From Mycteria americana (lineage: Eukaryota > Chordata > Aves > Ciconiiformes > Ciconiidae), in contig NC_134365.1 in assembly GCF_035582795.1 (NCBI RefSeq), forward strand, positions 222,163,887 through 222,227,886: a stretch of DNA of 64,000 nt, written 5' to 3'. The translations under genes and the position numbers were made by a program. Positions 44,733-55,420 of the stretch are shown one piece after another (position 1 is the first letter of the stretch; every line of letters begins with the position of its first letter). The notes beneath the pieces are model-generated. The model saw only the letters and a program-made list of their open reading frames with translations, had not been told where the DNA came from and did not search any database.

Positions 44733-45721
44733 GCGCCCACCCCTTATTCTATACCATCTTCGTCATGCCCAGGTTCTACCCTTTCTGATACATTCCAATT
44801 GATCTCCACCACTTTCCCTGTCTTTTGATATATGCACACAGATATCATTCCCTTGGTCTGTGGGCCATCCCCCTAAAATGTCCGTTGGGTTCATTTAGTC
44901 CGTGACTTTGGGCTCCATCTGGCATAACGGTCCTTCAGGGCAGGAGAGGTGGTGTGTGGTGCTGGCTTGTTGCACGCTGAGGCCAGTTCTGGTTCCATCA
45001 CCGCTGCACTTTGCTTGCTTTCATCAATGTTCGTTCTCCATTAACCTGGGCGATTCTTACTGTAATACCGTTGATATGGCATATAGCAACCATGGTTGTG
45101 ATTACATGCAGTATTTTATAGCAATTAACATCAGACCATTCAGTCCATTGGCTATTCTCACCCAAAATCTAATCCCCTTGAGGTACACAGCGGGCTTCCC
45201 CATCCTTTCGCATGACCCACCAAGCGCACCCGGGTCCTTGAGCAAAAGCAATCCCACGAAGGCGTTTGCCTTTGCCCGAGGCAGGAGCAACCCAGACTGT
45301 CTTCCCTGGCCTATTTTTTACGGGCACTACAGGGACTTTATCCCCTTCTACAGTACGTCAGAGCTTTGATTGGGCAGGGCCAGCTCCATTGACAGATCCC
45401 CTAGTGTTGACTACCCAGGTGGCCTTTGCTAAATGTGTATCCCGACGTTTGAATGTCCCAGCACCCGTTGCTCTCAGCGTAGTCTTTAAGAGTCCATTGT
45501 ATGGTTTGATTTTCCCGGAGGCTGGTGCGTGACAGGGGATGTGATATACCCGCTCGATGCCGTGCTCCTTGGCCCAGGTGTCTCTGAGGTTGTTTGGGAA
45601 ATGAGTCCCGTTGCCCGACTCAATTCTCTCTGGGGTGCCGTGTCGCCATGGGACTTGCTTTTCAAGGCCCAGGAGAGCGTTCCGGGCGGTGGCATGGGGC
45701 ACGGGATATGTATCCAGCCAG
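44733..45721 (-). pseudogene. ERV-L integrase remnant and 3' region, unit 2
   Basis: Copy of 20743-21731. Here the 5' part of the ERV-L is not found to the right, because the array ends at 48180. Confidence 0.82.
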
Positions 45722-45725
45722 CCGG

Positions 45726-46302
45726 TGTTGTCCCCAAAATCGGGCTTCACGTACCCGGTGTGCAAAATGCCAATACACGCACAGAGCAGAGGTATTCTAT
45801 TGCATGTTTGCGCAGCTACGGGTGCCTGTCTCAAGACAGCACGCCACGCGTTCAAATTAACAGTCATTGATACACAAAGCATTAACATATTCAACTTCCT
45901 AATACACATGCAATATTCTTCTATTAAATGATTGGTTAAAGTCTCTTCGCCCAGCGTGTAAATTAGTGCGCACGCTTAGTTGTTCTTCTTCAACTTCATC
46001 CTTTCAGTCGGTGGTATAATTGGGGTAGGTGGTGCGTGAGTCGGTGGTCGCGAGCTCCCCCTGCCCGCATTACCTTTCCCCTAGTTTCCTACTTTCTTGG
46101 CAGATCTCAGCGGTTCTTCATGGTTTACTACCTAGACCAGTAACACATCAGTTACACTTCTGCTTTCGACAGCCACATGCTGCTTCTCAGACCAAGGAAC
46201 GTTGTCTAAGTTCCTATGGAGACAGGGTCGGGCTCTACGATGGATTTCTATAGCAACGTCAGCATTATGGGAATTGTATACTTACCTTTGATTATTACAA
46301 CA
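45726..46302 (-). repeat. Class I ERV 3' LTR, unit 2
   Basis: Copy of 21736-22312 with CCGG on its left (45722-45725). The partner CCGG and 5' LTR are absent, because the provirus is cut at the CR1. Confidence 0.85.
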
Positions 46303-46314
46303 ATTCCCCCCTTT

Positions 46315-47108
46315 GAGACTTATCGAAATCCAATTTTTCGACAAGTCTCACTTCTGTTTTGTACAACTAACAGATGGGATGGAGATGTTTGTCTAGTGAT
46401 TAGACTTTTTAAACGTCTAAACGTGACACAAACAGTTATTACAATTATTACGAAGATAATTCAATTCTGTACTAGACTTTGTAACCATCCTCTCAGGGAG
46501 AATCCTAAACCATGTGAAACCTTATGAAGCCATCCTGTTTCCACTTTTCCTTTAGTGGCTCGTCTGGCCAAGGTTGAATGTAGACAAGATCTCCCGGCTG
46601 AAAAGGATGGACAGGGGTATCCAAAGGCCAAGGTGTCCTCTCATTTAAATACCTATGAAACAAAGAGAAGATCTTCAAAAGAGAAATTAAATACCCTTTA
46701 ACTGTTCCCTGTCCTTTAATGTACGTTTGATAGGATATGCTTGTGCATATATTATCTCAAAGGGGCTTACTCTTTCTCCGGTTCTTGGAGTTACCCTAAC
46801 TCTCAATAGGGCCTAAGGTAGGGCTCCTACCCGTTTGAGGTGAGCTTCCTGACACAATTTTGGAATTTGCCTCTTCAGAGTCCGATTCATTCGCTCTCTC
46901 TTTCCACTGGATTGAGGTCTCCATGGGGTATGGAGATCCCATTTTATTTTCAAAATTTTTGATACTCCCTGTACTGCTTCTGCTATGAAATGAGGTCCGT
47001 TATCAGAAGATATTCCTTCTGGAACACCAAATCTAGGAATTCTTTCTTTTAACATTACTTTCATTACCTCTCTTGCCTTATTGGTGCGACAGGGGAAAGC
47101 TTCAGGCC
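46315..47108 (-). pseudogene. Class I ERV integrase, C-terminal half, unit 2
   Basis: Copy of 22325-23118 with three substitutions within 30 bp (46750, 46775, 46779), the start of the diverged stretch at the right end of the array. Confidence 0.85.
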
Positions 47109-47114
47109 AACCAG

Positions 47115-48180
47115 GTAAAGAACTGGCTGGACGGCCGGGCCCAAAGAGTGGTGGTGAATGGAGTTTACTCCGGTTGGCGGCCGGTCACAAGCGGTGTTCC
47201 CCAGGGCTCGGTGTTGGGGCCAGTTCTGTTTAACATCTTTATCAATGATCTGGACGAAGGGATCGAGTGCACCCTCAGTAAGTTTGCAGATGACACCAAG
47301 TTGTGTGGGAGTGTTGATCTGCTGGAGGGTAGGCAGGCTCTGCAGAGGGACCTGGACAGGCTGGATCGATGGGCTGGGGTGAATTGTATGAGGTTTAACA
47401 AGGCCAAGTGCAAGGTCCTGCACTTGGGCCACAGCAACCCCATGCAACGCTACAGGCTTGGGGAAGAGTGGCTGGAAAGCTGCCTGGCAGAGAAGGACCT
47501 GGGGGTGTTGGTTGACAGCCGCCTGAATATGAGCCAGCAGTGTGCCCAGGCGGCCAAGAAGGCCAATGGCATCCTGGCTTGTATCAAAAATAGCGTGGCC
47601 AGCAGGACTAGGGAAGTGATTGTGCCCCTGTACTCGGCACTGGTGAGGCCGCACCTCGAATCCTGTGTTCAGTTTTGGGCCCCCCACTACAAGAGGGATA
47701 TTGAGGTACTGGAGCATGTACAGAGAAGGGCAACGAAGCTGGTGAAGGGTCTGGAGCAGAAGTCTTATGAGGAGCGGCTGAGGGAGCTGGGACTGTTTAG
47801 CCTGGAGAAAAGGAGGCTGAGGGGAGACCTCATCGCTCTCTACCGCTGCCTGAAAGGAGGCTGTAGAGAGGTGGGGTCGGTCTCTTCTCCCAGGTAACAA
47901 GTGATAGGACAAGAGGAAATGGCCTCAAGTTGCGCCAGGGGAGGTTTAGACTGGATATTAGGAAATTTTTCTTCACTGAAAGGGTTATCAAGCATTGGAA
48001 CAGGCTGCCCAGGGAAGTGGTTGAGTCGCCATCCCTGGAGGTATTTAAAGGACGTTTGGATGAGGTACTTATAGACATGGTGTAGTGGTGGTTTTTGGCA
48101 GTGTTAGGTTTATGGTTGGACTCGATGATCTTAAAGGTCTTTTCCAACCTATATGATTCTGTGATTCTGTGATTCTGTGA
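47115..48180 (+). mobile_element. CR1 LINE at the right border of the array, likely chimeric
   Basis: The left flank is AACCAG (47109-47114), as in the 23125 copy, but the right flank is TTAAAT, not AACCAG. The first ~260 bp equal the other CR1; from ~47374 on there are about eleven differences, including a 1-bp deletion that ends the frame early at 47897. The left part therefore belongs to the CR1 of the class I ERV and the right part probably to another CR1 that sat in the ERV at 48181. Confidence 0.85.
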
Positions 48181-49734
48181 TTAAATACTTCTTTGGCAAA
48201 ACTGGTTTTCCTCCAATTGTCCATATCCCGTTGTCATCTTGTTCTGCTTCCCACTTTCCCACGGTTTCTTTTCCTGTGCTGTAGAGTCCTTTTCATACAT
48301 GGCTTTGGGGTCTCTTAAATGTGGCCATTCGTTCTGATTGTCCATTGAGATTGCAACCATACGCTCCTTCAGAGGTTGCTGGGCTGCAGCTCTCGCAGCT
48401 GCATCAGCTAAAGCATTTCCATCGCTAATTTCTGTAGTATCTTTGCTATGGGCTGGGCAATGTATCACAGCAATTTCTCTGGGTAGTTGGACCGATTCCA
48501 GCAAACTGCGTATTTCCTCTCTATTGGATACCCTTTTTCCTGATGATGTGAAAAATCCTTGTTCTTTCCATGACATTCCCGCTGCACGGCGTTCCCCGAA
48601 GGCATACCGAGAGCCTGTGTAAGTATTGACTCGTTTTCCCTTTCCTAGATGAGCTGTGCGTGTCAACGCTACCAGTTCTGCTCCTTGTGCGCTCAGCCTT
48701 GCTGGGAGTGGTTCAGCTTCCATCACTTGTCCTTGGCTGACCACCTCGTACCCAGTCCGTCGTTGTCCGTGCAAGTAGTAGGATGAGCCGTCTACAAATA
48801 GAGCTAAATCTGGATTCTGCAGAGGAACATCAGTTAAATCTGTTCCTGGTTTGCTAGAAGTAAGCATTACTCGTTTGCACTGATCATGTTCCTCCCCTTC
48901 ATCAGGCGATGGGAACAACATCGCAGGATTCAGGGTATTGCATCTTCGCAGAGTGACGTTATCTGCCATTAGTAGAATTAGTTCATACCTATGTGCCCGT
49001 TGCAGTAACAATGCTTGGGTCGCGTATTGCTTCAATAGTATTTCTACTTCGTGTGGTACATAAACGGTCACTGGATGTCCTAAGACAAGTGGGCGACTCT
49101 TCTCCAATACAGCCGCTGCTGCCGCTACCGATTTATTACAAGCTGGTGCCCCTGTCGCCCCTGGATCAAGCTGACTTGAGTCATAGGCGTCTGGCCTGCG
49201 ATGCGGACCCAGCTTCTGCGTTACTACTCCACTGGCTATCCCTTTTTGCCCATGGACATGCAAATTAAAGGGGTTTGTGCACTCTGGGAGTCCAAGAGTG
49301 GGAGCTGATGCCAAAGCTCCTTTTATCATTTTAAAAGCTTGCTCCCTTTCTGGACCCCACGCACTAGGTTCTATCTCCTCAGTTCTTGTTGCTTCTGTCA
49401 GTGATCTTGTTAATTCTCCCGACTCAGGAATCCACGGTCGACAAAATCCCACAGCTCCAAGGAACCCTCGCAACTGTTTCTTTGTGACTGCACGTGGAAG
49501 CTTTATTATAGCTTCTATTCCTTCTGGGTCTATTACCCACTGCCCTTCCCTTAGGATAAACCCTAAAGATTTCACTTCCTTCTGACACAGCTGAAGTGTG
49601 GACGGGGATGCACGATGACCCTTCTCCGCTAAGGCAGTGCATAGATGTATAGTGTCTTTTATACAGGCATCCTCATCTTTACTTGCTGTTAGCAAATCGT
49701 CTACATATTGTACAAGGGCTGATTTGCCGGGCAA
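48181..49734 (-). pseudogene. Class I ERV (second provirus) pol: RT C-terminal part and RNase H
   Basis: The minus strand has 517 open codons. They start before the YVDD catalytic box (intact, near 49690), continue through RT connection, and cover RNase H (about 48340-48820) with the D-G-S-S motif and the G-A-E-L-V-A-L motif. The third acidic position reads YTGSRYAF, where Asp is expected, so RNase H is probably inactive. The frame ends at the CR1 border before integrase. It belongs to a different provirus from the one in the 24-kb units. Confidence 0.85.
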
Positions 49735-49825
49735 TTTAATTTTAGGTCTCTCAAATCATTTCTCAGTATTTGTGACAAATTGTATGAGACCCTGCAAGCC
49801 CTTGTGGGAGAGGCGTCCAGGTCAA

Positions 49826-50386
49826 TTATTGTCCTTTCCATGTAAAGGCAAACAGAAGTTGGCTGTCCTCATCTACAGGGATGCTAAAGAAGGCAGCCCT
49901 TAGATCAATCACAGTAAAATATCTTGCCCAATGCGGTATTTGTAGAAGTATGGTAGAGGGATCGGGCACTACTGGATGAGAAGTCACTACGTGCTGATTA
50001 ACTACCCGTAGATCTTGCACAAAACGGTACGCCGGGTCCCCATCTTCATCGAATCTATCCTTTCTTACAGGGAGTATAGGAGTGTTACACGGTGACACAC
50101 ACGCCTTCAAAATTCCTTGGGCTAAATACCCATCTATTTGCTTTTGAATGCTCTTCTCAGCTTCTTGGGGACTCGGGTACTGTTTGACAGCCGGAGGGGG
50201 GTGCCCTCCCTTTGTTTTTATGTCTACGGGTTGAGCTGAAACTGGTAATCCCACATCCCTGCTACTTTTACTCCACAACTTGGTTGGTACAGATTTCAAG
50301 ACTTCCGGTATTTTTAGCTCCTTATTTGGGCTTCCAGTGATTACACTCATTCCCACGATTATTAAATCTATTCCTTCGGGCGACAA
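49826..50386 (-). pseudogene. Class I ERV (second provirus) RT N-terminal part
   Basis: A minus-strand 186-codon frame covers RT fingers and palm with Q-D-L-R and F-T-V-I-D-L motifs. Between 49735 and 49825 the frame shifts and the P-Q-G-F region is damaged, so RT is not continuous with 48181-49734. Confidence 0.83.
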
Positions 50387-50486
50387 GTGTAATTCTCCAT
50401 CTCAAGCCTGCAAGAGATCTCTCCCTAACAGGCACACTGAGGACTCCTCTGCAAGAGTATACAAATACTCTTGTTTCCTATGGTTA

Positions 50487-50681
50487 CTAATATGCTTTGC
50501 TCAAATTCTGCTTTCTCTGTCCTGTGACTCCATGTATGGAAATTCTACCTGTGGTCCGAGACCTTCTCAGGGTAAAATTCAAAAGGGATAACGTGGCTCC
50601 TGCTTCTACCAAGAATTCAACTTCACGGCCGTCAACTTCACCTATAATTTGGCCCTGCTGATCCAACTGGGTTACCCACAC
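50487..50681 (-). pseudogene. Class I ERV (second provirus) protease remnant
   Basis: A 64-codon minus-strand frame in which the protease active-site motif reads V-E-A-G-A-T in place of D-S/T-G-A, so the catalytic Asp is lost. Stops separate it from RT (50387-50486). Confidence 0.7.
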
Positions 50682-50779
50682 ATTAAAAATTCCCAGACAT
50701 CCTGCTTCCCATCAAGATCCGCAGGGTCTCTTCCCTCCAGTCATTGTGATTGTGACTCTTCCCGGGCCAGTTCTTCCCA

Positions 50780-51475
50780 GTCATAATTTCCTTCTTTTGC
50801 CCTCTCCCGCGGCCGGAGTGGGCATTCCCGCTGCATATGCCCTAGATTCCCACAATAATAACACTCCCTTCCAACATTCCTTCCCAATCCCCTTTCTTTT
50901 CTCCCAAATCTTAGCTCAGACCTAGTATCCAGTCTCCTTCCCCCGCTTGCCGACCCCTGTCTCTCACTTGCAAATGCCTTGCTAAAGCCGAGGCCAATAA
51001 AATTGCCCCCTGCTCTTTTGTTGTTTTTATTTTTTCCCTTTCTTTAAGCTGATCAGCTTTTTGCCTTTCCTCACGCCCATCCTACACAAACACAGCAATA
51101 CTCAAAATCCTTTGCAAATTCTCCCCCTGCCACCCGGGCATGCGTTCCTTAAAGTAATTCTGTATATCGGGTGCCGCCTGATCCACAAAGATGCTAATCG
51201 CGAGCGCGTCATTACAATTCTGCAGCGCCATTCCTCCGTATTTTAGCAAAGCTTGTCAGAGACATCCCCCAAAATCACCAGGATGCTCCTCAGGCCTCTG
51301 CCTGCATTCTTGTACGTTAGTCCAGTTCACTCCTAGTTCCCCACAGGCTCTAATGGCTTCTACCAAATTTGCAGCCCTGTCTGACAAACGGCTCAGTCCG
51401 CTGCATGATTACAGTCCCAGTTTGGATCATTTGCTGGCCAGGGGTTCAGTAGTATTTCTACTACTAAACTAAATT
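50780..51475 (-). pseudogene. Class I ERV (second provirus) gag remnant
   Basis: A single CCHC knuckle (C-x2-C-x4-H-x4-C) is at 50822-50863 on the minus strand. Capsid-like sequence in broken frames lies to the right, up to 51475. Matrix, leader and primer-binding site are missing: capsid sequence meets the LTR directly, pointing to an internal deletion. Confidence 0.72.
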
Positions 51476-51952
51476 TGTACCCTCGGGCGCTTCCTCTCCC
51501 TCTGGCTCGACCCGAGGTTTCCCGAAGCAGAGTCTCCGATACGACGTACGCCAGACAAATTTATTGGTACAGCGGTGAAACCAGCTCGAGCCGAGTGTCT
51601 CCGGAGAGGGACCCAGAACAACGAAATCCCTGGGTAATTAGACCCTTACAGTCTAAATTCCCCTCCCCTCAGCAGACAGTCCGGACCAATAGTAGTATCA
51701 GGGTCTGGGGTCTTCCCGTTCTTCATTGGGCCCTTTCCTTGTCTCTAGGTGGGCCGATTCTTCTCTTCTCTCTCAGATTGCAGCTTCTGCTGAGGTTGAA
51801 GCCTCCTTATCTTTCTGGTTTGCACCGGTTTCAGGGGCCTTCCTTCATGTAGCCAAGTCAAAGTTCAGTGCACGGTCGGCGGATCCAGGTGACAGTTCTT
51901 GGGGCCTAAGGCTTCAGCGAGCCTTGATGCTAATGCTAAAGTGACGACTACA
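51476..51952 (-). repeat. Class I ERV 5' LTR inside intron 1 of gene copy C, 477 bp
   Basis: The ends are TGTA (51952, minus) and TACA (51476). It is ~98-99% identical to the LTR at 12917-13323 over their shared part, and has a 7-bp insertion near 51741. Its right side abuts sequence homologous to intron 1 of copy A, only a few bases after where the exon 1 donor should be. Confidence 0.8.
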
Positions 51953-52108
51953 ACAAACCGCACTGCACCGCACTGCGCCGCGACATGGAGTGTGGTGGGG
52001 TGGAGTGGCGTAGTGTGGGGTGGTGTAGCGTTGTGTGGAGTGGCATGGGGGCTGAGGCGTGGGGCTGGGAGCTGCTGCCGTCTCAGCCAGCTCCTGGGGG
52101 TCCTGCAG

Positions 52109-53559
52109 AAATGGTGGAAGAAGTCGAAGCGTCGGACGAGGACGGCGAGAGCCCGGCCGGAGGAGCAGAGTGGTGAGTGGCCCTGGCACCCAGCGCCCTG
52201 CAAAAGGCCAACACCCGACCGGAGCCTGACCCGGGGCTGTGCTGGGGGCTGCTGGGCGCTCACTGCGTCTCCTCCCTCAGCAGGTTCTTCGCCAGCAGAT
52301 GGAGGAGTGGAGAAGGCCAGGCAGACCCTGGAGATGTGGTGAGTGCTGGGGGAGACCCCCAGGTTCTGCCCCAGATCCTCACCCTGTACCCTGACCCTGC
52401 CCACGCTGGGCAGCCCTGCCCGCCGGCCGAGGACGGGGTACTGCCCGTGGGTCCCGCTGGAGGGGCCGGGGTGCAGCGGGGTCTCTTCCCTCTTCTCCTC
52501 TGCAGGGCGAGCACAGAGGTGTCGAGCAGGGAGCGCCTGTCCCCGCGGGCCCCGCTGGCCTCCATGGACTCCCTGGGCTCCCTGGCCTCGTCTTCCGTGA
52601 GCTCCCTTTACCCCTTCCCGGAGCCCTGGCCCGGTGCGATGGCGGAGCTGGCAGCACTCAACCGCTCGGGACCCCCCCAGTCCCCCAAGGCTGAGAAGGG
52701 GCCGGCGGGGGACCCGGAGCCAGCCCTTGGCCACGACACCCCACTGGAGCTGCCAGCGGGGACAGAGCAGGAACGGGTCTCTGGGGACCGCGGGGACAGG
52801 GTGCAGAGCCCCGTGGACATGGAGCCGACCCCCGGCAGTCCCCCAGCCATGGCCACGGTCAAGGGGGAGCTCGTCCTCGAGCTCATCCGCGTCCTCCGGG
52901 CCACCCAGGCGGTGCACGAGCAGCAATGTGAGCTGCTGCGGGCGGCGCTGGCCCAGTGGCGGGGGGCGGCGGGGGCCTGCAGTGGGACCCTCCCTGGGGA
53001 ACTCTCCCTCCCCCCCACCAGGATGGAGGCGCAGGGGCAGCTGGGGACCAGAGTGTGTCCCCAGTGCCTTGGCGTGGAGCTGCCGGGGGCGGATGTGGCC
53101 ATGGAGAAGGACAAGGACACGGGAGCAGACCAAAGCAGCTCCATGGAGATGGAGAGCAGCAGCCCCACTGCGACAGGCAGCAGCCGCCCTATGGAATCGG
53201 GCAGGAGCAGCCCTGACGACCTGGGCAGGAGAAGCCCAAAGCAAGTGAAGAGGAGCAGCCCCATGGAGCCAGAAAGCAGCAGCTCCATGGGGCCAGGCAG
53301 GAGCAGCCCCACTGCTCTGGGCAGGAGCACCCCGGCAGAGCCCAGCCCACGGCCACGGGTGCCCACGGGCAGGGCTGGTGGCCGGGCGTCCCCAGGGCCG
53401 TGCAGGGCAGGACGGTGCCTGTGTGAGGGCTGGGCCCGGCTCTGGCACTGCCTGAAGACCTGGTGGAGACGCCGCTGCCGGCCCCGCCACGTTCACTTCT
53501 GCAAGCCCCCGTGGTGGCAGCGCTGGTCCCACAAGTCCAACGGGGTCCCCTACCACTGA
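52109..53559 (+). CDS. Uncharacterised Ser/Pro/Arg-rich protein, copy C, exon 1 missing
   Basis: Exons 2-4 are 52109-52172, 52284-52338 and 52506-53559 with intact GT-AG borders and phases. They encode 391 residues almost identical to copy A, with about a dozen substitutions in the last exon. This copy keeps the intron between the two short exons. The nine-unit 8-residue repeat (53134-53349) and the Trp/Cys/Arg-rich C terminus are present, and ATTAAA is at 53622. Upstream, the LTR at 51476-51952 lies where exon 1, TATA box and hexamer array should be, and none of these is found anywhere nearer than copy B2. It is either a pseudogene by loss of its first exon and promoter, or is started from another promoter. 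It is probably the closest relative of the body of copy A. Confidence 0.55.
53134..53349 (+). repeat. 24-bp coding tandem repeat, nine units (copy C)
   Basis: Same number and order of units as in copy A, with two substitutions near the end. Confidence 0.9.
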
Positions 53560-53621
53560 GCAGCTGGGGGTCGCGGGGCTGGGAACCCCCCTGGGGCACC
53601 CCTCCATCTGAAATGTTAAAA

Positions 53622-53627
53622 ATTAAA
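53622..53627 (+). terminator. Polyadenylation signal ATTAAA of copy C
   Basis: ATTAAA, 63 bp after the stop codon, in the same context as copy A. Confidence 0.7.
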
Positions 53628-53799
53628 TGTTTTCTCTGTCTTTGGTGCTGGGCTTCAGCCACCCATCGCACGGCTGGGGGTGTAACCCACTCACTGCCCG
53701 ATCCCCTGCGGGAAGGGCTGGCACAGGGTACCGCTGGCACCCAGAAAACTGGGGGGTGGCTGTATCTGGTCCCCCCGTGGGTGTGCTGGCGTCTGGGGA

Positions 53800-54115
53800 C
53801 CTGGGTGGGCTGGAGACATGGGCCAGCAGGAACCTCGTGAAGGTCAAGAAGTGCCAAGTCCTGCCCCTGGGGAGGAACAAGCCCAGGCACCAGCACAGGC
53901 TGGGGCCAGCGGCTGGAAAGCAGCTTGGCAGAGGAGGTCCTGGTGGGCACCAAGCTGACCACGAGCCAAGGTGGCCAAGGGTGTCCGGGGCTGCATGAGG
54001 AGGAGCGTGGCCAGCAGGTGGAGGGAGGGGATCCTCAGCTGGGAGGGCTGGGGCTGTTCAGCCTGGGGAAGAGAGGGCTCAGGGGCATCTCATCCATGTA
54101 CATCCATACCCGCAT
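53800..54115 (+). mobile_element. Old CR1 fragment downstream of copy C
   Basis: The translation in broken frames shows a CR1-like leucine-glycine-arginine-asparagine box and the F-S-L-x-K-R-x-L-R motif. It is much less similar to the fragments behind copies A and D than those are to each other. Confidence 0.65.
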
Positions 54116-54495
54116 GGAGGGTGCAAGAGGATGGGGGTGGAGGTGGTGGGCACCATTCAGGCCCTTGCTGGGTTTCGTGGGTGGTTTTGGGGTGGCGTGA
54201 GACCCCCAAAGGGGTAATTCTCATTGCAACTGGGCAGCAGTGGTAACTTGGGACGGAGGAATGACCTGGCATGGCGGGCAAGGAGGCCCCACGGCAAGAA
54301 GGGGTTCAACTGCCTGGAAGCAGGGGTGCCAGGGACAGAAGGACTCCTTGCAAGGGAGTGACGTTTCCCGGGGTGCTGACATAAGGAGCAGCCTCAGCAT
54401 TGCCTTGCAGCCACCCGGGCACGGGAGCGCTCAGGGGCCCGAGCTCAGGGGCCACCTCTGGGCAGCAGAGCTGGGCGGGGGCGCGCCCAGGGCCG
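54116..54495. other. No gene seen
   Basis: Sequence without a supported frame; moderately GC-rich. Nothing recognised. Confidence 0.5.
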
Positions 54496-54499
54496 GGCT

Positions 54500-54692
54500 G
54501 AGGAGCCTCTTGCCCGAACCCAACCTCCCCTTCTCGGGGCCTTCTCGTTTTCTGCCTTCACACCCTCGTGACATCCTCGTCGTCCTCACGAGCTGCCCGC
54601 CCCGTCTCCCACACACCACAGACTCTCGGGTTTCCCCACAGTCCCAGCCACAGCTCTCTCTTCAGCCAGGCCGGGCTCCGCCCCGCCGCCTC
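54500..54692 (-). mobile_element. Old CR1 ORF2 fragment (between endonuclease and RT)
   Basis: The minus-strand translation contains P-A-W-L-x-R-E-L-W-L and the following charged segment, aligned with the linker between endonuclease and RT in the CR1 ORF2 at 14314-16899. Short and decayed. Confidence 0.65.
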
Positions 54693-55420
54693 CTCCTTCG
54701 GCACGCGGCGACGGCCTGCTGCTGCGCCTCCAAGGCCTCCTTCCCCAACAACGCCCGCCCTTCCCGCACCGCTCTGCCCCTCGGGCCCGCTCCCGGGGCC
54801 GCCAGCGCCCGCCGCCCCCGCCCGCCGCTCGCCCAACATGGCGCCCAGCGGCCGGGGCGAGAGACGGCGGCCCCGCCCCGAGCGCCCGGGGCGGCCCTTG
54901 GGAGCGGGGGCGTGGCCGCGGCCGCCCCGGCCCCGCCCAGGTCTCCTCAGCCGCTGCCGCCCGCGCGCGCGGCTCCCGGCGGGTCTCTCCGCTCGCCGCA
55001 GGGCTCCGCGCTGAGGAAAGCCCCGAGCGCCGCCATCAGCCGCTGCGCTGCGCTGCGGCCCGGGCCGGCCCGGGGCTGAGGGCCCGGGCGGGGGAAGCGG
55101 GCGGGAGCGGCGCCGCGGGGCGGAGCGGGCCGGAGCGGCCCCGGCGCCTGGCCGGAACGGCCCGGCGGGGGGGCCGGAGCGGAGCCGGCCCGCGGAGCCC
55201 GGCGGCGGCACCCCCGCTGCCGCGGGCGGGAGCGCCCCGGCAGAGCCCGGCCCCCGGCGGCGAGTGCCCGCGGGCAGGGCGCGCGGCCGGGCGGCCCCGG
55301 GGCCGCGCAGGGCAGGACGGTGCCCGCGGGAGGGCTGCGCCCGGCTGTGGTGCGCGGGGGGCTGCGGCGTGGGGCCGGGCGCTGCTCCCGCCTCCCCCGG
55401 CTCCTGGGCGTCCCGCAGAG
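54693..55420. promoter_or_regulatory. CpG island
   Basis: About 730 bp of very high GC with dense CpG (runs such as CCGCGCGCGCGG), unlike everything around it. It overlaps a fragment related to the last exon of the gene family (55180-55350). No start codon with a supported frame is visible, so I cannot say which transcript it might serve. Confidence 0.6.
55180..55350 (+). pseudogene. Fragment of the gene family's last exon (copy D')
   Basis: The plus-strand frame reads a segment matching copies A/C just before the Trp-rich end (AEPSPRRRVP, then GRCPREGCARLW). It is followed directly by intron 1/exon 2-like sequence of copy D. The base composition is shifted strongly to G+C compared with the other copies. 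It looks like a separate broken copy or an internal duplication. Confidence 0.65.

Larger units (their letters stand above)
24192..48180. repeat. Tandem segmental duplication, unit 2 (23,989 bp)
   Basis: Second copy of the 24-kb unit. Homology to unit 1 stops at 48180, exactly at the 3' end of a CR1. To the right of 24191 the sequence is class I ERV integrase; to the right of 48180 it is the pol gene of another ERV. The array therefore ends here. Its left end lies outside the window, because positions 1-207 already belong to the CR1 that closes a previous copy. Confidence 0.93.
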
